Source of the DNA: Pararhizobium_B sp963838155
Lineage (GTDB): Bacteria > Pseudomonadota > Alphaproteobacteria > Rhizobiales > Rhizobiaceae
Length of the DNA stretch: 64,000 nucleotides
Direction: 5' to 3'
NCBI GenBank assembly: GCA_963838155.1
Contig: CAWIQE010000004.1
Location: 372,001-436,000, forward strand
The notes beneath the pieces are model-generated. The model searched no databases, was not told the origin of the DNA, and was given only the letters and a program-made list of their open reading frames with translations. Positions 8,290 to 17,320 of this stretch are shown here, one piece after another (within the stretch, counting starts at the first letter, position 1; every line of letters starts with the position of its first letter). Both the position numbers and the translations under genes were made by a program.

Positions 8290-8687
8290 GACAGGACCTC
8301 CCTGCGAATGGCGTCGGTTGCGATTTCCTCGTCGCTCGGATCGTAGACCGCGCGGAGGATCCAGCCGATCAGCGCGACGACCATGGCGCCGAGCAACCAG
8401 CCCGCCTCGAGGAAATAGGCCGCGAGGCCGGTTCCCAGAATATCGAGAAGCATCGCCACATAGAGGAAGCCGAGAGCCCAGATCGGCTTGTGGTGCACGA
8501 GGACCATGACGAGCGCGGCCACGGCGAGAAGGGCCGTCGACAGGAAGACGATGCCCGCGCCGAGCGTATGGGTGACACCGGTGGAAGGGGCCAGGTCGTA
8601 ATAGGCCGCCAGGCCGAGCCCGACGACGGACGCGGCGGCCAGGAGCCAGCCGCCGTAGCTGATGGTGGGAGTATCGTCCATGGACAT
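8286..8687 (-). CDS. Small four-helix membrane protein, likely anchor subunit of the PQQ dehydrogenase
   Basis: Starting at the ATG at 8687 (alternative at 8681), the product is 133 residues with about four hydrophobic helices: YGGWLLAAASVVGLGLAAYY, LGAGIVFLSTALLAVAALVMVLV, WALGFLYVAMLLDILG and GWLLGAMVVALIGWILRAVY. It resembles the N-terminal membrane domain of Gcd-type quinoprotein dehydrogenases, which is normally fused to the propeller. Its stop overlaps the GTG start of the propeller gene by four bases, so the two are translationally coupled. No strong ribosome site is seen, so the exact start is uncertain. The role as quinone-reducing anchor is inferred from context and topology. Confidence 0.7.
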   Translation of the reverse strand: MSMDDTPTISYGGWLLAAASVVGLGLAAYYDLAPSTGVTHTLGAGIVFLSTALLAVAALVMVLVHHKPIWALGFLYVAMLLDILGTGLAAYFLEAGWLLGAMVVALIGWILRAVYDPSDEEIATDAIRREVLS

Positions 8688-8905
8688 GTGAAATGGGTGC
8701 CTCTGGTTTTCCGCGGCGGCGCGGCACCGCGTCCGTTCGACGTCACGCTCTTCAACAACATGTCGCCTTATTTGTTCCCGGCAAGGGCACGGGAAACCGC
8801 CTGGCCGATTCGGCCGCCGATCCCGTCGGGTCCGGCCGGCAATTTGAATTGGCGGCATTCTCCCTATACTCCAGTCGGTGGAACGAAAAACGGTCAGGAC
8901 GACAC

Positions 8906-10681
8906 ATGTGCGGAATCTGCGGTGAACTGCGGCGCGACGGCGCACCGGCGTCGGCCGGCTCGGTGGCGGCGATGACCGAGGCGCTCGCCCGGCGCGGCCC
9001 CGACGCGGCCGGGATCGTCATGCGCGGCCGGATCGGGTTCGGCCACCGGCGGCTCAAGATCATCGACCTGTCCGACAGCGCGGAGCAGCCGATGGTGGAT
9101 TCGGCGCTCGGCCTGACCATCGCCTTCAACGGCTGCATCTACAATTACCCGGAGCTGCGCAAGGAGCTCGAGGCGCTCGGCTACCGCTTCTTCTCCCACG
9201 GCGATACGGAAGTCATCCTCAAGGCATGGCATGCATGGGGCACGGCGTGCGTCTCCCGCTTCAACGGCATGTTCGCCTTCGTGCTGCACGAGCGCGACAG
9301 CGGGCGCGTGGTCATGGCGCGCGACCGCTTCGGCATCAAGCCGCTCTACCTCGCTGAAAGCGGCGGAGCGCTGCGTTTCGCGTCGTCCCTGCCGGCCCTC
9401 CTCGAGGCGGGCGGCGTCGACACGTCCATCGATCGCGTCGCCTTCAACCTCTACATGACCTTCCATGCCGTCGTGCCGCCGCCGCGCACCATCCTCAACG
9501 GGGTGAAGAAGCTGCCTCCGGCAACGCTGCGCATCATCGAGGCCGACGGCAGCGAGCGCGACGAGGTGTTCTGGAACCCGCCCTTCGACCGGGATCCGCG
9601 CGAAAGCGGGGTGACCGGCGAAGAGTGGCGCGACCGTGTGCTCGACGCGCTGAGACGGGCGGTCGCCCGGAGGATGGTCGCCGACGTGCCGGTCGGCGTG
9701 TTGCTGTCGGGCGGGGTCGATTCGTCGGTCATCGTCGGCCTGCTCGCCGAAGCGGGGCAGAAGGACCTCATGACGTTTTCCGTCGGCTTCGAGGAAGCGA
9801 ACGGCGAGAAGGGGGACGAGTTCGTCTATTCCGACCTGATCGCCGAACGCTTCGGGACCCGGCATCACCGCATCTTCGTGCCCTCCGCCGACCTGATGGA
9901 CGCGCTGCCGGAAACGATCGCCGCCATGTCGGAGCCGATGGTCTCCTACGACAATGTCGGCTTCTACCTCTTGTCGAAGGAGGTCTCGAAGCACATCAAG
10001 GTCGTCCAGTCGGGGCAGGGCGCGGACGAGGTCTTCGGCGGCTATCACTGGTATCCGCCGCTCACGGGATCGAACGACGCCGTCGCGGACTACGCGCGGG
10101 TGTTCTTCGACCGCAGCCACGACCGGCTGAAGGCGCAGGTCGGGGAGGGCTGGTGCGCCGACGAGGACGAGGCGCGCGCTTTCGTCGCCTCAAATTTCGC
10201 CGCGCCGGGGGCGGGGACGCCCGTCGACAAGGCTCTGCGGCTCGATTCGACCGTCATGCTGGTCGACGATCCGGTGAAGCGGGTGGACAACATGACGATG
10301 GCGTGGGGCCTGGAGGCGCGGGTTCCGTTTCTGGACCACGAGCTCGTCGAACTCGCCGCACGCATCCCGCCGGAGGAAAAGCTGAAGGACGGCGGCAAGG
10401 GCGTGCTGAAGGACGTCGCCCGCCAGATCGTGCCGCACGAGGTGATCGACCGGAAGAAGGGCTATTTCCCGGTGCCGCAGCTCAAATATATCGCCGGGCC
10501 CTATCTCGACCTCGTGCGCGACGCGCTCACCTCGCAGGCGGCGCGGGAGCGCGGGCTCTTCCGCAAGGAGTACCTCGACGCGCTGTTCGACTGTCCGTCG
10601 GACCACATCACGCCGCTCCGCGGCTCGGAGCTGTGGCAGGCGGGGCTCCTGGAGTTGTGGCTGCAGAACCACGGCCTATGA
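8906..10681 (+). CDS. N-acetylglutaminylglutamine amidotransferase (AsnB-like)
   Basis: This class II glutamine amidotransferase of 591 residues has Cys2 as the N-terminal nucleophile after Met removal (MCGICGEL), glutaminase motifs RRGPDAAG and FNGCIYNYPELR, and an asparagine-synthetase-type ATP site SGGVDSS (268-274). Together with the next two genes it forms the known NAGGN trio, in which this enzyme amidates N-acetylglutaminylglutamine to the dipeptide osmolyte N-acetylglutaminylglutamine amide. The start is set by the need for Cys2 and by an AGGA site just upstream. A true asparagine synthetase would not be expected beside the GNAT/ATP-grasp and M42 partners. Confidence 0.93.
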   Translation: MCGICGELRRDGAPASAGSVAAMTEALARRGPDAAGIVMRGRIGFGHRRLKIIDLSDSAEQPMVDSALGLTIAFNGCIYNYPELRKELEALGYRFFSHGDTEVILKAWHAWGTACVSRFNGMFAFVLHERDSGRVVMARDRFGIKPLYLAESGGALRFASSLPALLEAGGVDTSIDRVAFNLYMTFHAVVPPPRTILNGVKKLPPATLRIIEADGSERDEVFWNPPFDRDPRESGVTGEEWRDRVLDALRRAVARRMVADVPVGVLLSGGVDSSVIVGLLAEAGQKDLMTFSVGFEEANGEKGDEFVYSDLIAERFGTRHHRIFVPSADLMDALPETIAAMSEPMVSYDNVGFYLLSKEVSKHIKVVQSGQGADEVFGGYHWYPPLTGSNDAVADYARVFFDRSHDRLKAQVGEGWCADEDEARAFVASNFAAPGAGTPVDKALRLDSTVMLVDDPVKRVDNMTMAWGLEARVPFLDHELVELAARIPPEEKLKDGGKGVLKDVARQIVPHEVIDRKKGYFPVPQLKYIAGPYLDLVRDALTSQAARERGLFRKEYLDALFDCPSDHITPLRGSELWQAGLLELWLQNHGL

Positions 10682-10703
10682 TCGGACGCCAGAGGAATTG
10701 GCG

Positions 10704-12530
10704 ATGAGCAAGGACGACACCCGCAAGGCCTCGAGGCCGCGTGACGAGCGCTACAGGCTGAAGCGCATGCGCGCGGAGGCCATGAAGCCGATGGCGAAGA
10801 ACGGCGCGGCCGGCATGGGCGGCATGCGGGAGAATTTCGAGCTCGAATGCGGCTGGGGGCGGCTCATCTTCGGGCAGACCTTCACGTCGAACGAGGCCTT
10901 GCTCGACGCCTTGCGGGACGAGGCGCCCGAGCGGCGCGACATCGCGTTCTATATCCGCGACCCGCATGTCCTCTTGTCGCTGGCGCCGCAGGAGCTCTTC
11001 CTCGATCCGTCCCACACGTTCCGGCTCGACCTCTCCTCCTACCGCATGTCGCGCCGGACGCTGCGCGGGTTCCACATCCGTCGCCTGGCGTCCGAGAACG
11101 ATGCCGCCGAGGTCAACACGATCTACGCCGCGCGCGGGATGGTCCCGGTCGAGCCGTCGTTCTTCTGGTCGCGGCGCGACAGCCGGACGATCACCTATCT
11201 GGTGGCCGAGGACGACGCGAGCGGCGCGGTGGTGGGAACCGTGACGGGCGTCGACCATGGCCGCGCCTTCGACGATCCGGAAAAGGGGTCGTCGCTCTGG
11301 TGCCTGGCGGTCGCCCCGCAGGCGCGGGCCCCGGGTATCGGCGAATCGCTCGTGCGCCACCTGGCGGAGCATTTCAGCGCGCGCGGCGCGACCTACATGG
11401 ATCTCTCCGTTCTCCACGACAACGAGGAGGCGATCGCCCTCTACGAGAAACTCGGGTTCCGCCGCGTGCCGGTGTTCGCGCTGAAGCGGAAGAACCCGAT
11501 CAACGAGAAGCTCTTCGCCTCGCCGCTCCAGGCCTACGACGCCCTCAATCCCTATGCCCGCATCATCGTCGACGAGGCGCGGCGGCGCGGCATCCATGCG
11601 GAGGTGACCGACGCGGAAGGCGGGTTCTTCAGGCTGAGCTTCGGCGGACGGAGCATCCATTGCCGCGAAAGCCTGTCGGAAATGACCTCCGGGGTCGCCG
11701 TCTCGATCTGCGACGACAAGGCGGTGACCCGGCGTATCGTCGAGCGCTCGGGCCTGAACGTGCCCGAACAGGTCGAGGCCGGCGAAGGCGAGGAGGCGAT
11801 TGCCGCTCTCCTCGAACGGCATGCGGGCCTCGTCGTCAAGCCGGCGCGCGGCGAGCAGGGCCGCGGCGTCTCGGTCGACCTGAGGTCCGTGGAGGACGTC
11901 TCGGCGGCGGTGGTCGCCGCGCGCCGGCAGTGCGAGCGCGTGCTGATCGAATCCTGTTTCGACGGCGAGGACCTGCGGCTCATCGTCATCGACTTCAAGC
12001 TGGTGGCGGCAGCCGTGCGGCGGCCGCCCCGCGTCGTGGGGGACGGGACGAGCACGCTGCGCAGGCTGATCGAGCTGCAGTCGCGCCGGCGCTCGGCCGC
12101 GACCGGCGGGGAGAGTTCGATCCCCATCGACCAGGAGACCGAGCGGTGCCTGGCCGGCGCGGGCTATTCGCTCGACGACGTGCCGGAGGCCGGAACGGAG
12201 ATCACGGTGCGCAAGACGGCGAACCTCCATACGGGCGGCTCGATCCACGACGTGACGGGCATCGTCCATCCGCGGCTCGTCGATGCCGCCTGCCGCATCG
12301 CGCGGGCGATCGACATTCCCGTCGTCGGCATCGATTTCATGGTCAAGGCGCCGAGCGAGCCGGACTACGTCTTCATCGAGGCGAACGAGCGGCCGGGGCT
12401 CGCCAACCACGAGCCGCAACCGACGGCGGAGCGCTTCGTCGACCTTCTGTTCCCGCTGTCGCTTCCGGAATCCGTCAGCAGGACCTTGAGGAAAAAGTCG
12501 TCGGGCGAAAACGCAGGGGGGCGGACATGA
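10704..12530 (+). CDS. ngg: N-acetylglutaminylglutamine synthetase (GNAT/ATP-grasp fusion)
   Basis: The ATG at 10704 follows AGAGGA by seven bases, giving 608 residues; an in-frame TTG at 10698 is less likely. Residues 122-260 are a GNAT acetyltransferase domain (PQARAPGIGESLVRHL, NEEAIALYEKLGFRR). Residues about 330-605 are an ATP-grasp ligase like cyanophycin or glutathione synthetases (VVKPARGEQGRGVSVD, RVLIESCFDGEDLRL, VVGIDFMV, EANERPGLANHEP). One protein can thus acetylate glutamine and join it to a second glutamine, the first steps of NAGGN synthesis. It lies 22 bases after the amidotransferase gene and overlaps the next gene by four bases (ATGA). Confidence 0.93.
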   Translation: MSKDDTRKASRPRDERYRLKRMRAEAMKPMAKNGAAGMGGMRENFELECGWGRLIFGQTFTSNEALLDALRDEAPERRDIAFYIRDPHVLLSLAPQELFLDPSHTFRLDLSSYRMSRRTLRGFHIRRLASENDAAEVNTIYAARGMVPVEPSFFWSRRDSRTITYLVAEDDASGAVVGTVTGVDHGRAFDDPEKGSSLWCLAVAPQARAPGIGESLVRHLAEHFSARGATYMDLSVLHDNEEAIALYEKLGFRRVPVFALKRKNPINEKLFASPLQAYDALNPYARIIVDEARRRGIHAEVTDAEGGFFRLSFGGRSIHCRESLSEMTSGVAVSICDDKAVTRRIVERSGLNVPEQVEAGEGEEAIAALLERHAGLVVKPARGEQGRGVSVDLRSVEDVSAAVVAARRQCERVLIESCFDGEDLRLIVIDFKLVAAAVRRPPRVVGDGTSTLRRLIELQSRRRSAATGGESSIPIDQETERCLAGAGYSLDDVPEAGTEITVRKTANLHTGGSIHDVTGIVHPRLVDAACRIARAIDIPVVGIDFMVKAPSEPDYVFIEANERPGLANHEPQPTAERFVDLLFPLSLPESVSRTLRKKSSGENAGGRT

Positions 12531-13684
12531 GCGTTCTGAACATCGATGTCGACTATCTCGTCGGCCAATTGAAGGCGTTGCTCGAGATACCGAGCCCGAC
12601 CGGCTACACGGACACGATCGTGCGCCACTGCACGACGGAACTGAAGAAGCTCGGCATGACGCCGGAACTGACGCGCCGCGGCGCCATCCGGGCGATCCGG
12701 CAGGGCTCGCGCCGCGCCGGCGCCCGCGCCGTCGTCGCCCATCTCGACACGCTCGGCGCGCAGGTGAAGTCGGTCAAGGAGAACGGGCGTCTCGAACTGG
12801 TGCCGATCGGGCACTGGTCGGCTCGCTTCGCCGAGGGCGCGCGCGTGACGGTCTTTTCCAACGTCGGGTCCTACCACGGCACGATCCTGCCGCTGAAGGC
12901 GTCGGGCCACACCTACAACGACGAAGTCGACACGATGCCCATCGGCTGGCCCTATGTCGAGCTTCGCATCGACGCCGTGACGAACAGCAAGGCCGAGACG
13001 CTGGCGCTCGGGATCGACATCGGCGACATGGTGGGCGTCGATCCGTGGCCTTCCTTCATGGAGAACGGCTTCATCGCCTCGCGCCATCTCGACGACAAGG
13101 CGGGGGTCGCCGTCATGCTGGCGGCCCTGCACGCGCTGGAGAGGGAGCAGGCATCGACGCCCGTGGACATCCACTGGCTGTTCACCATCGCCGAGGAGGT
13201 CGGCGTCGGCGCGACGTCGATCCTGACGCCCGACGTCGCCTCGATGGTGGCGATCGACAACGGCACGACCGCACCGGGACAGAACTCCTCCGAATTCGGC
13301 GTGACGATCGCGATGGCCGACCAGACGGGCCCGTTCGACTGGCACCTGACGAAGAAGCTGGTGGACCTCTGCAAGGAAAACGAGCTGCCTTACCAGAAGG
13401 ACGTCTTTCGCTACTACCGATCCGATTCGGCGTCGGCGATCGAAGCCGGACACGACGTGCGGACCGCGCTCGCCTGTTTCGGCATCGACGGGTCGCACGG
13501 CTACGAGCGCATCCACGTGCATGCGCTGAAGACGCTTGCGCAGCTCGTGGCGGTCTACGTCACCAGCCCGATCGAGATCGAGCGCGACACGATGGAGATG
13601 TCGGACATCCGGGGTTTCCCGGCGCAGCCGACGGAGGAGGCAGACCAGCCGGCGGTCATCGATCCTCCCAACGGCGAGCAGTGA
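12527..13684 (+). CDS. M42-family metallopeptidase of the NAGGN osmoprotectant operon
   Basis: The 385-residue product starts inside the ngg stop (ATGA). It keeps the di-metal residues of M42/M20-type aminopeptidases: His72 and Asp74 (AHLDT), Asp189/190 (SRHLDDKAG), the Glu223-Glu224 pair (IAEEVGVG), Asp244 (MVAIDNG) and His324 (GSHGYERIH). This is the third member of the conserved NAGGN gene trio. Its likely task is cytoplasmic turnover or processing of the osmolyte dipeptide, but the reaction is not established by sequence. It could be an aminopeptidase of broader range; the operon position argues for the dedicated role. Confidence 0.9.
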   Translation: MSVLNIDVDYLVGQLKALLEIPSPTGYTDTIVRHCTTELKKLGMTPELTRRGAIRAIRQGSRRAGARAVVAHLDTLGAQVKSVKENGRLELVPIGHWSARFAEGARVTVFSNVGSYHGTILPLKASGHTYNDEVDTMPIGWPYVELRIDAVTNSKAETLALGIDIGDMVGVDPWPSFMENGFIASRHLDDKAGVAVMLAALHALEREQASTPVDIHWLFTIAEEVGVGATSILTPDVASMVAIDNGTTAPGQNSSEFGVTIAMADQTGPFDWHLTKKLVDLCKENELPYQKDVFRYYRSDSASAIEAGHDVRTALACFGIDGSHGYERIHVHALKTLAQLVAVYVTSPIEIERDTMEMSDIRGFPAQPTEEADQPAVIDPPNGEQ

Positions 13685-13740
13685 CCGGGCCGCGCGTTAC
13701 CTCAACGGGCAGCGGCCGCCCGGCTGCGCCGAGGCGGCGT

Positions 13741-15276
13741 TCACGCGAATGTCTTCTTCGCCCGCTTCCGGGGGGCGGCATTTTCGAGGGCCGCGAGACC
13801 CTGGAGGACGCGCTTGGGCGGCAGGATCGCGATCGTCTGGGTGCCTTCCCGGAGTTTCGACTTCAGGATCAGTTCCCCGTCGTGCTTCTCGAGGACGGCC
13901 TGGACGATGGGCAGGCCGAGGCCGGTACCCTGTTCGGCGCTCTTGATGGCGATGGCGCCCTGGCCGAAGGCGGAGAGCACGACCGGTATCTCCTCCTCGG
14001 GGATGCCGGGGCCGTTGTCCCTGATGGAGATGTACTGGCCGCCTCCGGACGTCCAGCCGACCTTGACCTCGATCTCGCCGCCCTGGGGCGTGAACTTGAC
14101 GGCGTTGGAGAGCAGGTTGAGCGCGACCTGGCGAAGCGCCCGCTCGTCGCCCCAGACCGCCGGGAGATCCTTCTCGAACCGGCTCGATATCGAGATGTTC
14201 TTGCTGCGGGCCTTGAGTTGCACCATGCCGATGCAATCCTCGGCGATGTCCGCCAGCGCGACGGCCTCCTCCTGGAGGTCGTAGCGGCCGGCCTCGATGC
14301 GGGACAGGTCCAGGATCTCGTTGATCAGGTCGAGAAGATGCCGGCCGGAGCGGTGGATGTCGCCGACATATTCCTTGTAGGTCTTGTTCTCGAGGGGGCC
14401 GAGGACCTCGCTGTCCATGACCTCCGAGAAGCCGAGGATCGCGTTCAGCGGCGTGCGCAGTTCGTGGCTCATGGAGGCCAGGAAGCGGGACTTCGCGAGG
14501 TTGGCCTCCTCGGCGCGGCGGCGGGCCTCGTCGGAGACAGACTTCGCCACCTCGAGCTCGGCGATCAGGCCGTCCTTCTCGGACTGGAAGGACAGGAGCC
14601 GGAGGTTGGACTCGTGCAAGCGGGCCGAGACGAAGACGAAGAAGCCGAGGGCGAGCGCGATCACCATCGTCAGGCCGAAATCGTAGGGATTTCTCGTCAT
14701 CGCCGCATTTGCCCCGAGGGCTACGACCGGCGGCAGGAAGGCGAACTGGATGGCGCCGCGGATCGTGAAGGTCGACATCGCCGTCATGGCGAGCGCGACC
14801 AGCAGCATCAGGCCCTTGAAGATGATGAAGCCGGGTCCGATGCAGGCCGTGCACCCGAAGACGCCGAAGGCGCTCCAGCAAAGCCCGATGACGAAATAGA
14901 CCGCAAGGTAGCGCTTCCGCCAGAGCCCCGATGCCGTGGGGGCGATGTCGGAGGGCGTCCTGCGGGCGAGGAGCACGAGCCCCGAATAGGCCACCAGCGT
15001 CACGAAGGCCCAGGCGACGAGATCGACATCGTGGCCGAAATAGATGCCGAGCGCGCCGGTCAGTATGACGAGAAGCGGCGGGGCCGCCGCACCCTGGAGC
15101 ACGGCGTTGGCATGCAGGAGCAGCATCTCCCGGCGAAACTGCGGGCTGTCGTGGCGCCCGCCGCTCTGCAGCTTCTCGCGGGTCGTGCGCAACGCATGGG
15201 CGAGCGGCTCGTTGCGCCGCACGCGAGAGCGGTCGACGATGTTCTTGTCCGCCGATTTGGGCAGGCCGGAGATCAT
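13741..15276 (-). CDS. Membrane sensor histidine kinase, PdhS/PleC-like
   Basis: The 511-residue protein has six or so hydrophobic segments between residues 65 and 217, a coiled linker (225-262), a HisKA domain with phospho-acceptor His271 (FLASMSHELRTPLNAILGFSEVM), and an ATPase domain with N-box NLLSNAVKF (387-395), G1 box DNGPGIP (420-426) and GTGLGLPIVQAVLEKHDG. The HisKA sequence is of the type seen in alphaproteobacterial PleC/PdhS kinases that act on DivK-like regulators. The membrane half has no PAS domain. There is no response regulator next to it, so the partner is encoded elsewhere. It diverges from the glutathione transferase gene and converges on the NAGGN operon. A link to osmosensing is only positional. 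Confidence 0.88.
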   Translation of the reverse strand: MISGLPKSADKNIVDRSRVRRNEPLAHALRTTREKLQSGGRHDSPQFRREMLLLHANAVLQGAAAPPLLVILTGALGIYFGHDVDLVAWAFVTLVAYSGLVLLARRTPSDIAPTASGLWRKRYLAVYFVIGLCWSAFGVFGCTACIGPGFIIFKGLMLLVALAMTAMSTFTIRGAIQFAFLPPVVALGANAAMTRNPYDFGLTMVIALALGFFVFVSARLHESNLRLLSFQSEKDGLIAELEVAKSVSDEARRRAEEANLAKSRFLASMSHELRTPLNAILGFSEVMDSEVLGPLENKTYKEYVGDIHRSGRHLLDLINEILDLSRIEAGRYDLQEEAVALADIAEDCIGMVQLKARSKNISISSRFEKDLPAVWGDERALRQVALNLLSNAVKFTPQGGEIEVKVGWTSGGGQYISIRDNGPGIPEEEIPVVLSAFGQGAIAIKSAEQGTGLGLPIVQAVLEKHDGELILKSKLREGTQTIAILPPKRVLQGLAALENAAPRKRAKKTFA

Positions 15277-15417
15277 AAATTGCCGTACTCATGAACAAAT
15301 GCTTTCCGTACGTTATGACCAAATTGTTAAGAAGATGCTTCCCTCGCCGAGATTGCATCGCCGCCGGTCCGCGGATGCCCCGCCGACCGCCATCGAACAG
15401 CCATGGAGGACAATCGC

Positions 15418-16029
15418 ATGAAGCTCTATGACGGAGGAAAGGCGCCGAGCCCGCGCCGGGTCCGCATCTATCTGGCGGAGAAGGGCATCGAGGTCCCGAC
15501 GGTCCCCGTCGACATGCAGAAGCTGGGACACAGGTCGGAGGAGATCACGGCGCTCAATCCGTTGCAGCGGCTTCCCATCCTCGAACTCGACGACGGGACG
15601 GTGCTGACCGAGACGATGGCGATCTGCCGGTATTTCGAGGCGCTTCACCCGGATCCGCCGCTGATGGGAACGACGCCGCTCGAGATCGCCACCATCGAGA
15701 TGTGGAACCGGCGGGTCGAACTGAATTTCTACGCCGCGGTGGGGGCGACCTTCCGGCACACCCATCCGGCGATGAAGGAGTGGGAGGTGCCCCAGGTGGC
15801 AGAATGGGGCGAGGCGAACCGGCCGAAGGCGCTGGCGTTCCTCGAGCTCCTCGACGAACGGCTTTCGCGCTTCGAGTTCGTCGCCGGCGAGCGCTACAGC
15901 ATCGCCGACATCACCGGCGTCGTCTCGATGGACTTCATGAAGCCGGCGCGGATCCCGAAGCCGGAACACCTGAAGAACGTCATGCGGTGGTACGATCAGA
16001 TCAGCGCCCGCCCGAGCACGTCCGCCTGA
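15418..16029 (+). CDS. Glutathione S-transferase family protein
   Basis: The start at 15418 has GGAGGA seven bases upstream and gives 203 residues (MKLYDGGKAPSPRRVRIYLAEKG). Residues 1-80 are a thioredoxin-like GST N-domain with the glutathione-binding NPLQRLPILELDDG and TETMAICRYFE. Residues 90-200 are the all-helical C-domain, with FVAGERYSIADITGVVSMDF, the usual N-capping motif. The cytoplasmic enzyme conjugates or reduces using glutathione; the substrate is unknown. The stop is one base before the start of the glycosylase-like gene, so the two are coupled. Confidence 0.9.
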   Translation: MKLYDGGKAPSPRRVRIYLAEKGIEVPTVPVDMQKLGHRSEEITALNPLQRLPILELDDGTVLTETMAICRYFEALHPDPPLMGTTPLEIATIEMWNRRVELNFYAAVGATFRHTHPAMKEWEVPQVAEWGEANRPKALAFLELLDERLSRFEFVAGERYSIADITGVVSMDFMKPARIPKPEHLKNVMRWYDQISARPSTSA

Positions 16030-16030
16030 C

Positions 16031-16648
16031 ATGGGCGACATCGCCCGGCTTCAGGCCGGGATCGACGCTTGCCGCATTTGCCGCGACACCCCCGCGGCCG
16101 GCCGCGCGCCGCTTCCGCACGAGCCGCGGCCGGTGTGCGTGGCCTCCGCGACGGCCCGCGTCCTCGTGTCCGGCCAGGCGCCCGGGACCCGCGTTCACGC
16201 GAGCGGCAGGCCGTTCACCGACCCGTCGGGGGACCGCCTGAGGCGCTGGCTCGGCATCGGCGAGGGGATTTTCTACGATGCGAGCCGCGTGGCCATCGTT
16301 CCGATGGGCTTCTGTTTTCCAGGCCTCGACGCGAGAGGCGCCGACCTGCCGCCGCGGCCCGAATGCGCGGCGCGGTGGCACGACAGCGTGATGGAGGCGA
16401 TGCCGCAGGTGGAGCTGGTGCTGGCCATCGGCCGGCACGCCCAGCGCTACCACCTCGGCGGGCGCTGCCGGCCTTCGCTGACGGCGACGGTCGCGGCCTG
16501 GCGCGACGTCTTCGAGGCGGGCGAGAGCCGGAGGGTCCTGCCGCTGCCGCATCCGTCGTGGCGCAACTCGGGATGGCTGAAGAGGAATCCCTGGTTCGAG
16601 AGGGAGCTGCTGCCCTTCCTGCGCGCGGAGGTGGCGCGGCTGGTATAG
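16031..16648 (+). CDS. Uracil-DNA glycosylase superfamily protein
   Basis: The 205-residue protein shows the glycosylase fold markers: VLVSGQAPGTRVHASGRPFTDPSGDRLRRWLG (motif 1, GQAPG plus the PF-x-D/G-x-SG loop) and LPLPHPSWRNSGW (the HPS motif that grips DNA). Two cysteines (CRIC, residues 15-18) sit near the N-terminus, as in iron-sulfur family 4/5 enzymes, but I do not see the full four-Cys cluster. Members excise uracil or related bases, or are uncharacterised relatives. It is translated right after the GST gene with a one-base gap and no ribosome site of its own. Confidence 0.82.
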   Translation: MGDIARLQAGIDACRICRDTPAAGRAPLPHEPRPVCVASATARVLVSGQAPGTRVHASGRPFTDPSGDRLRRWLGIGEGIFYDASRVAIVPMGFCFPGLDARGADLPPRPECAARWHDSVMEAMPQVELVLAIGRHAQRYHLGGRCRPSLTATVAAWRDVFEAGESRRVLPLPHPSWRNSGWLKRNPWFERELLPFLRAEVARLV

Positions 16649-16822
16649 GGCGCGGGCGGTCCACGACGTCGCGGGTGTGCGACCGACGTCGTGCGCCTTT
16701 CCGAGGATACCGGTCCGACTGAAGAATGGCATGCTCCGGTCCTGTCGTCCACGGGAACGATTTTCTTTGCTGTCGAGCGTAGGGACCGATAGAAGATCGT
16801 GGTTCCGATTGAGAGGCGCGCC

Positions 16823-17308
16823 ATGGATCGACTGGACCGAAAGATACTCCGGCTCCTGCAGGAGAACTCGACGCTGGCCGTCGCCGACATCGCCAAGAAG
16901 GTGGGCCTGTCGACGACGCCGTGCTGGCGGCGCATCCAGAAGCTGGAGGAGGACGGCGTGATCCGCCGCCGCGTGGCGCTCCTGGACCCGGTGAAGGTCA
17001 ACGCCCGGGTGGCGGTGTTCGTCGCGATCCGGACGAATTCGCACAGCCACGAATGGCTGAAGCGGTTCTCCGAGGTGATCGTCGACTTCCCGGAGGTCGT
17101 CGAGTTCTACCGCATGAGCGGAGACGTCGACTACCTGCTGCGGGTCGTCGTGCCCGACATCGCCGCCTACGACGCGTTCTACAAGCGGCTGATCCAGAAG
17201 ATCGAGATCCGGGACGTCTCGTCCTCCTTCGCCATGGAGCAGATCAAGTATACGACCGAGCTGCCGCTCGACTACATGGCGGTGGAGCCCAGCCGCGGGG
17301 AATCCTGA
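16823..17308 (+). CDS. Lrp/AsnC-family transcriptional regulator
   Basis: The ATG at 16823 has GAGAGG at 16811-16816 and gives 161 residues. The N-terminus is a winged helix-turn-helix (MDRLDRKILRLLQENSTLAVADIAKKVGLSTTPCWRRIQKLEEDGVI), followed by the RAM ligand-binding domain (VAVFVAIRTNSHSHEWLKRF, VVEFYRMSGDVDYLLRVVVPDIAAYDAFYKRL). It should bind DNA as an octamer or dimer and respond to an amino acid. No amino acid gene lies next to it, so the target is unknown. The gene is followed by a composite palindromic repeat. Confidence 0.93.
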   Translation: MDRLDRKILRLLQENSTLAVADIAKKVGLSTTPCWRRIQKLEEDGVIRRRVALLDPVKVNARVAVFVAIRTNSHSHEWLKRFSEVIVDFPEVVEFYRMSGDVDYLLRVVVPDIAAYDAFYKRLIQKIEIRDVSSSFAMEQIKYTTELPLDYMAVEPSRGES

Positions 17309-17320
17309 CGGGCGACGCCA

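Noticed and set aside
8906..10681. Ordinary asparagine synthetase B
   Set aside because: The domain order fits, but the tight operon with the GNAT/ATP-grasp and M42 genes identifies the NAGGN amidotransferase.
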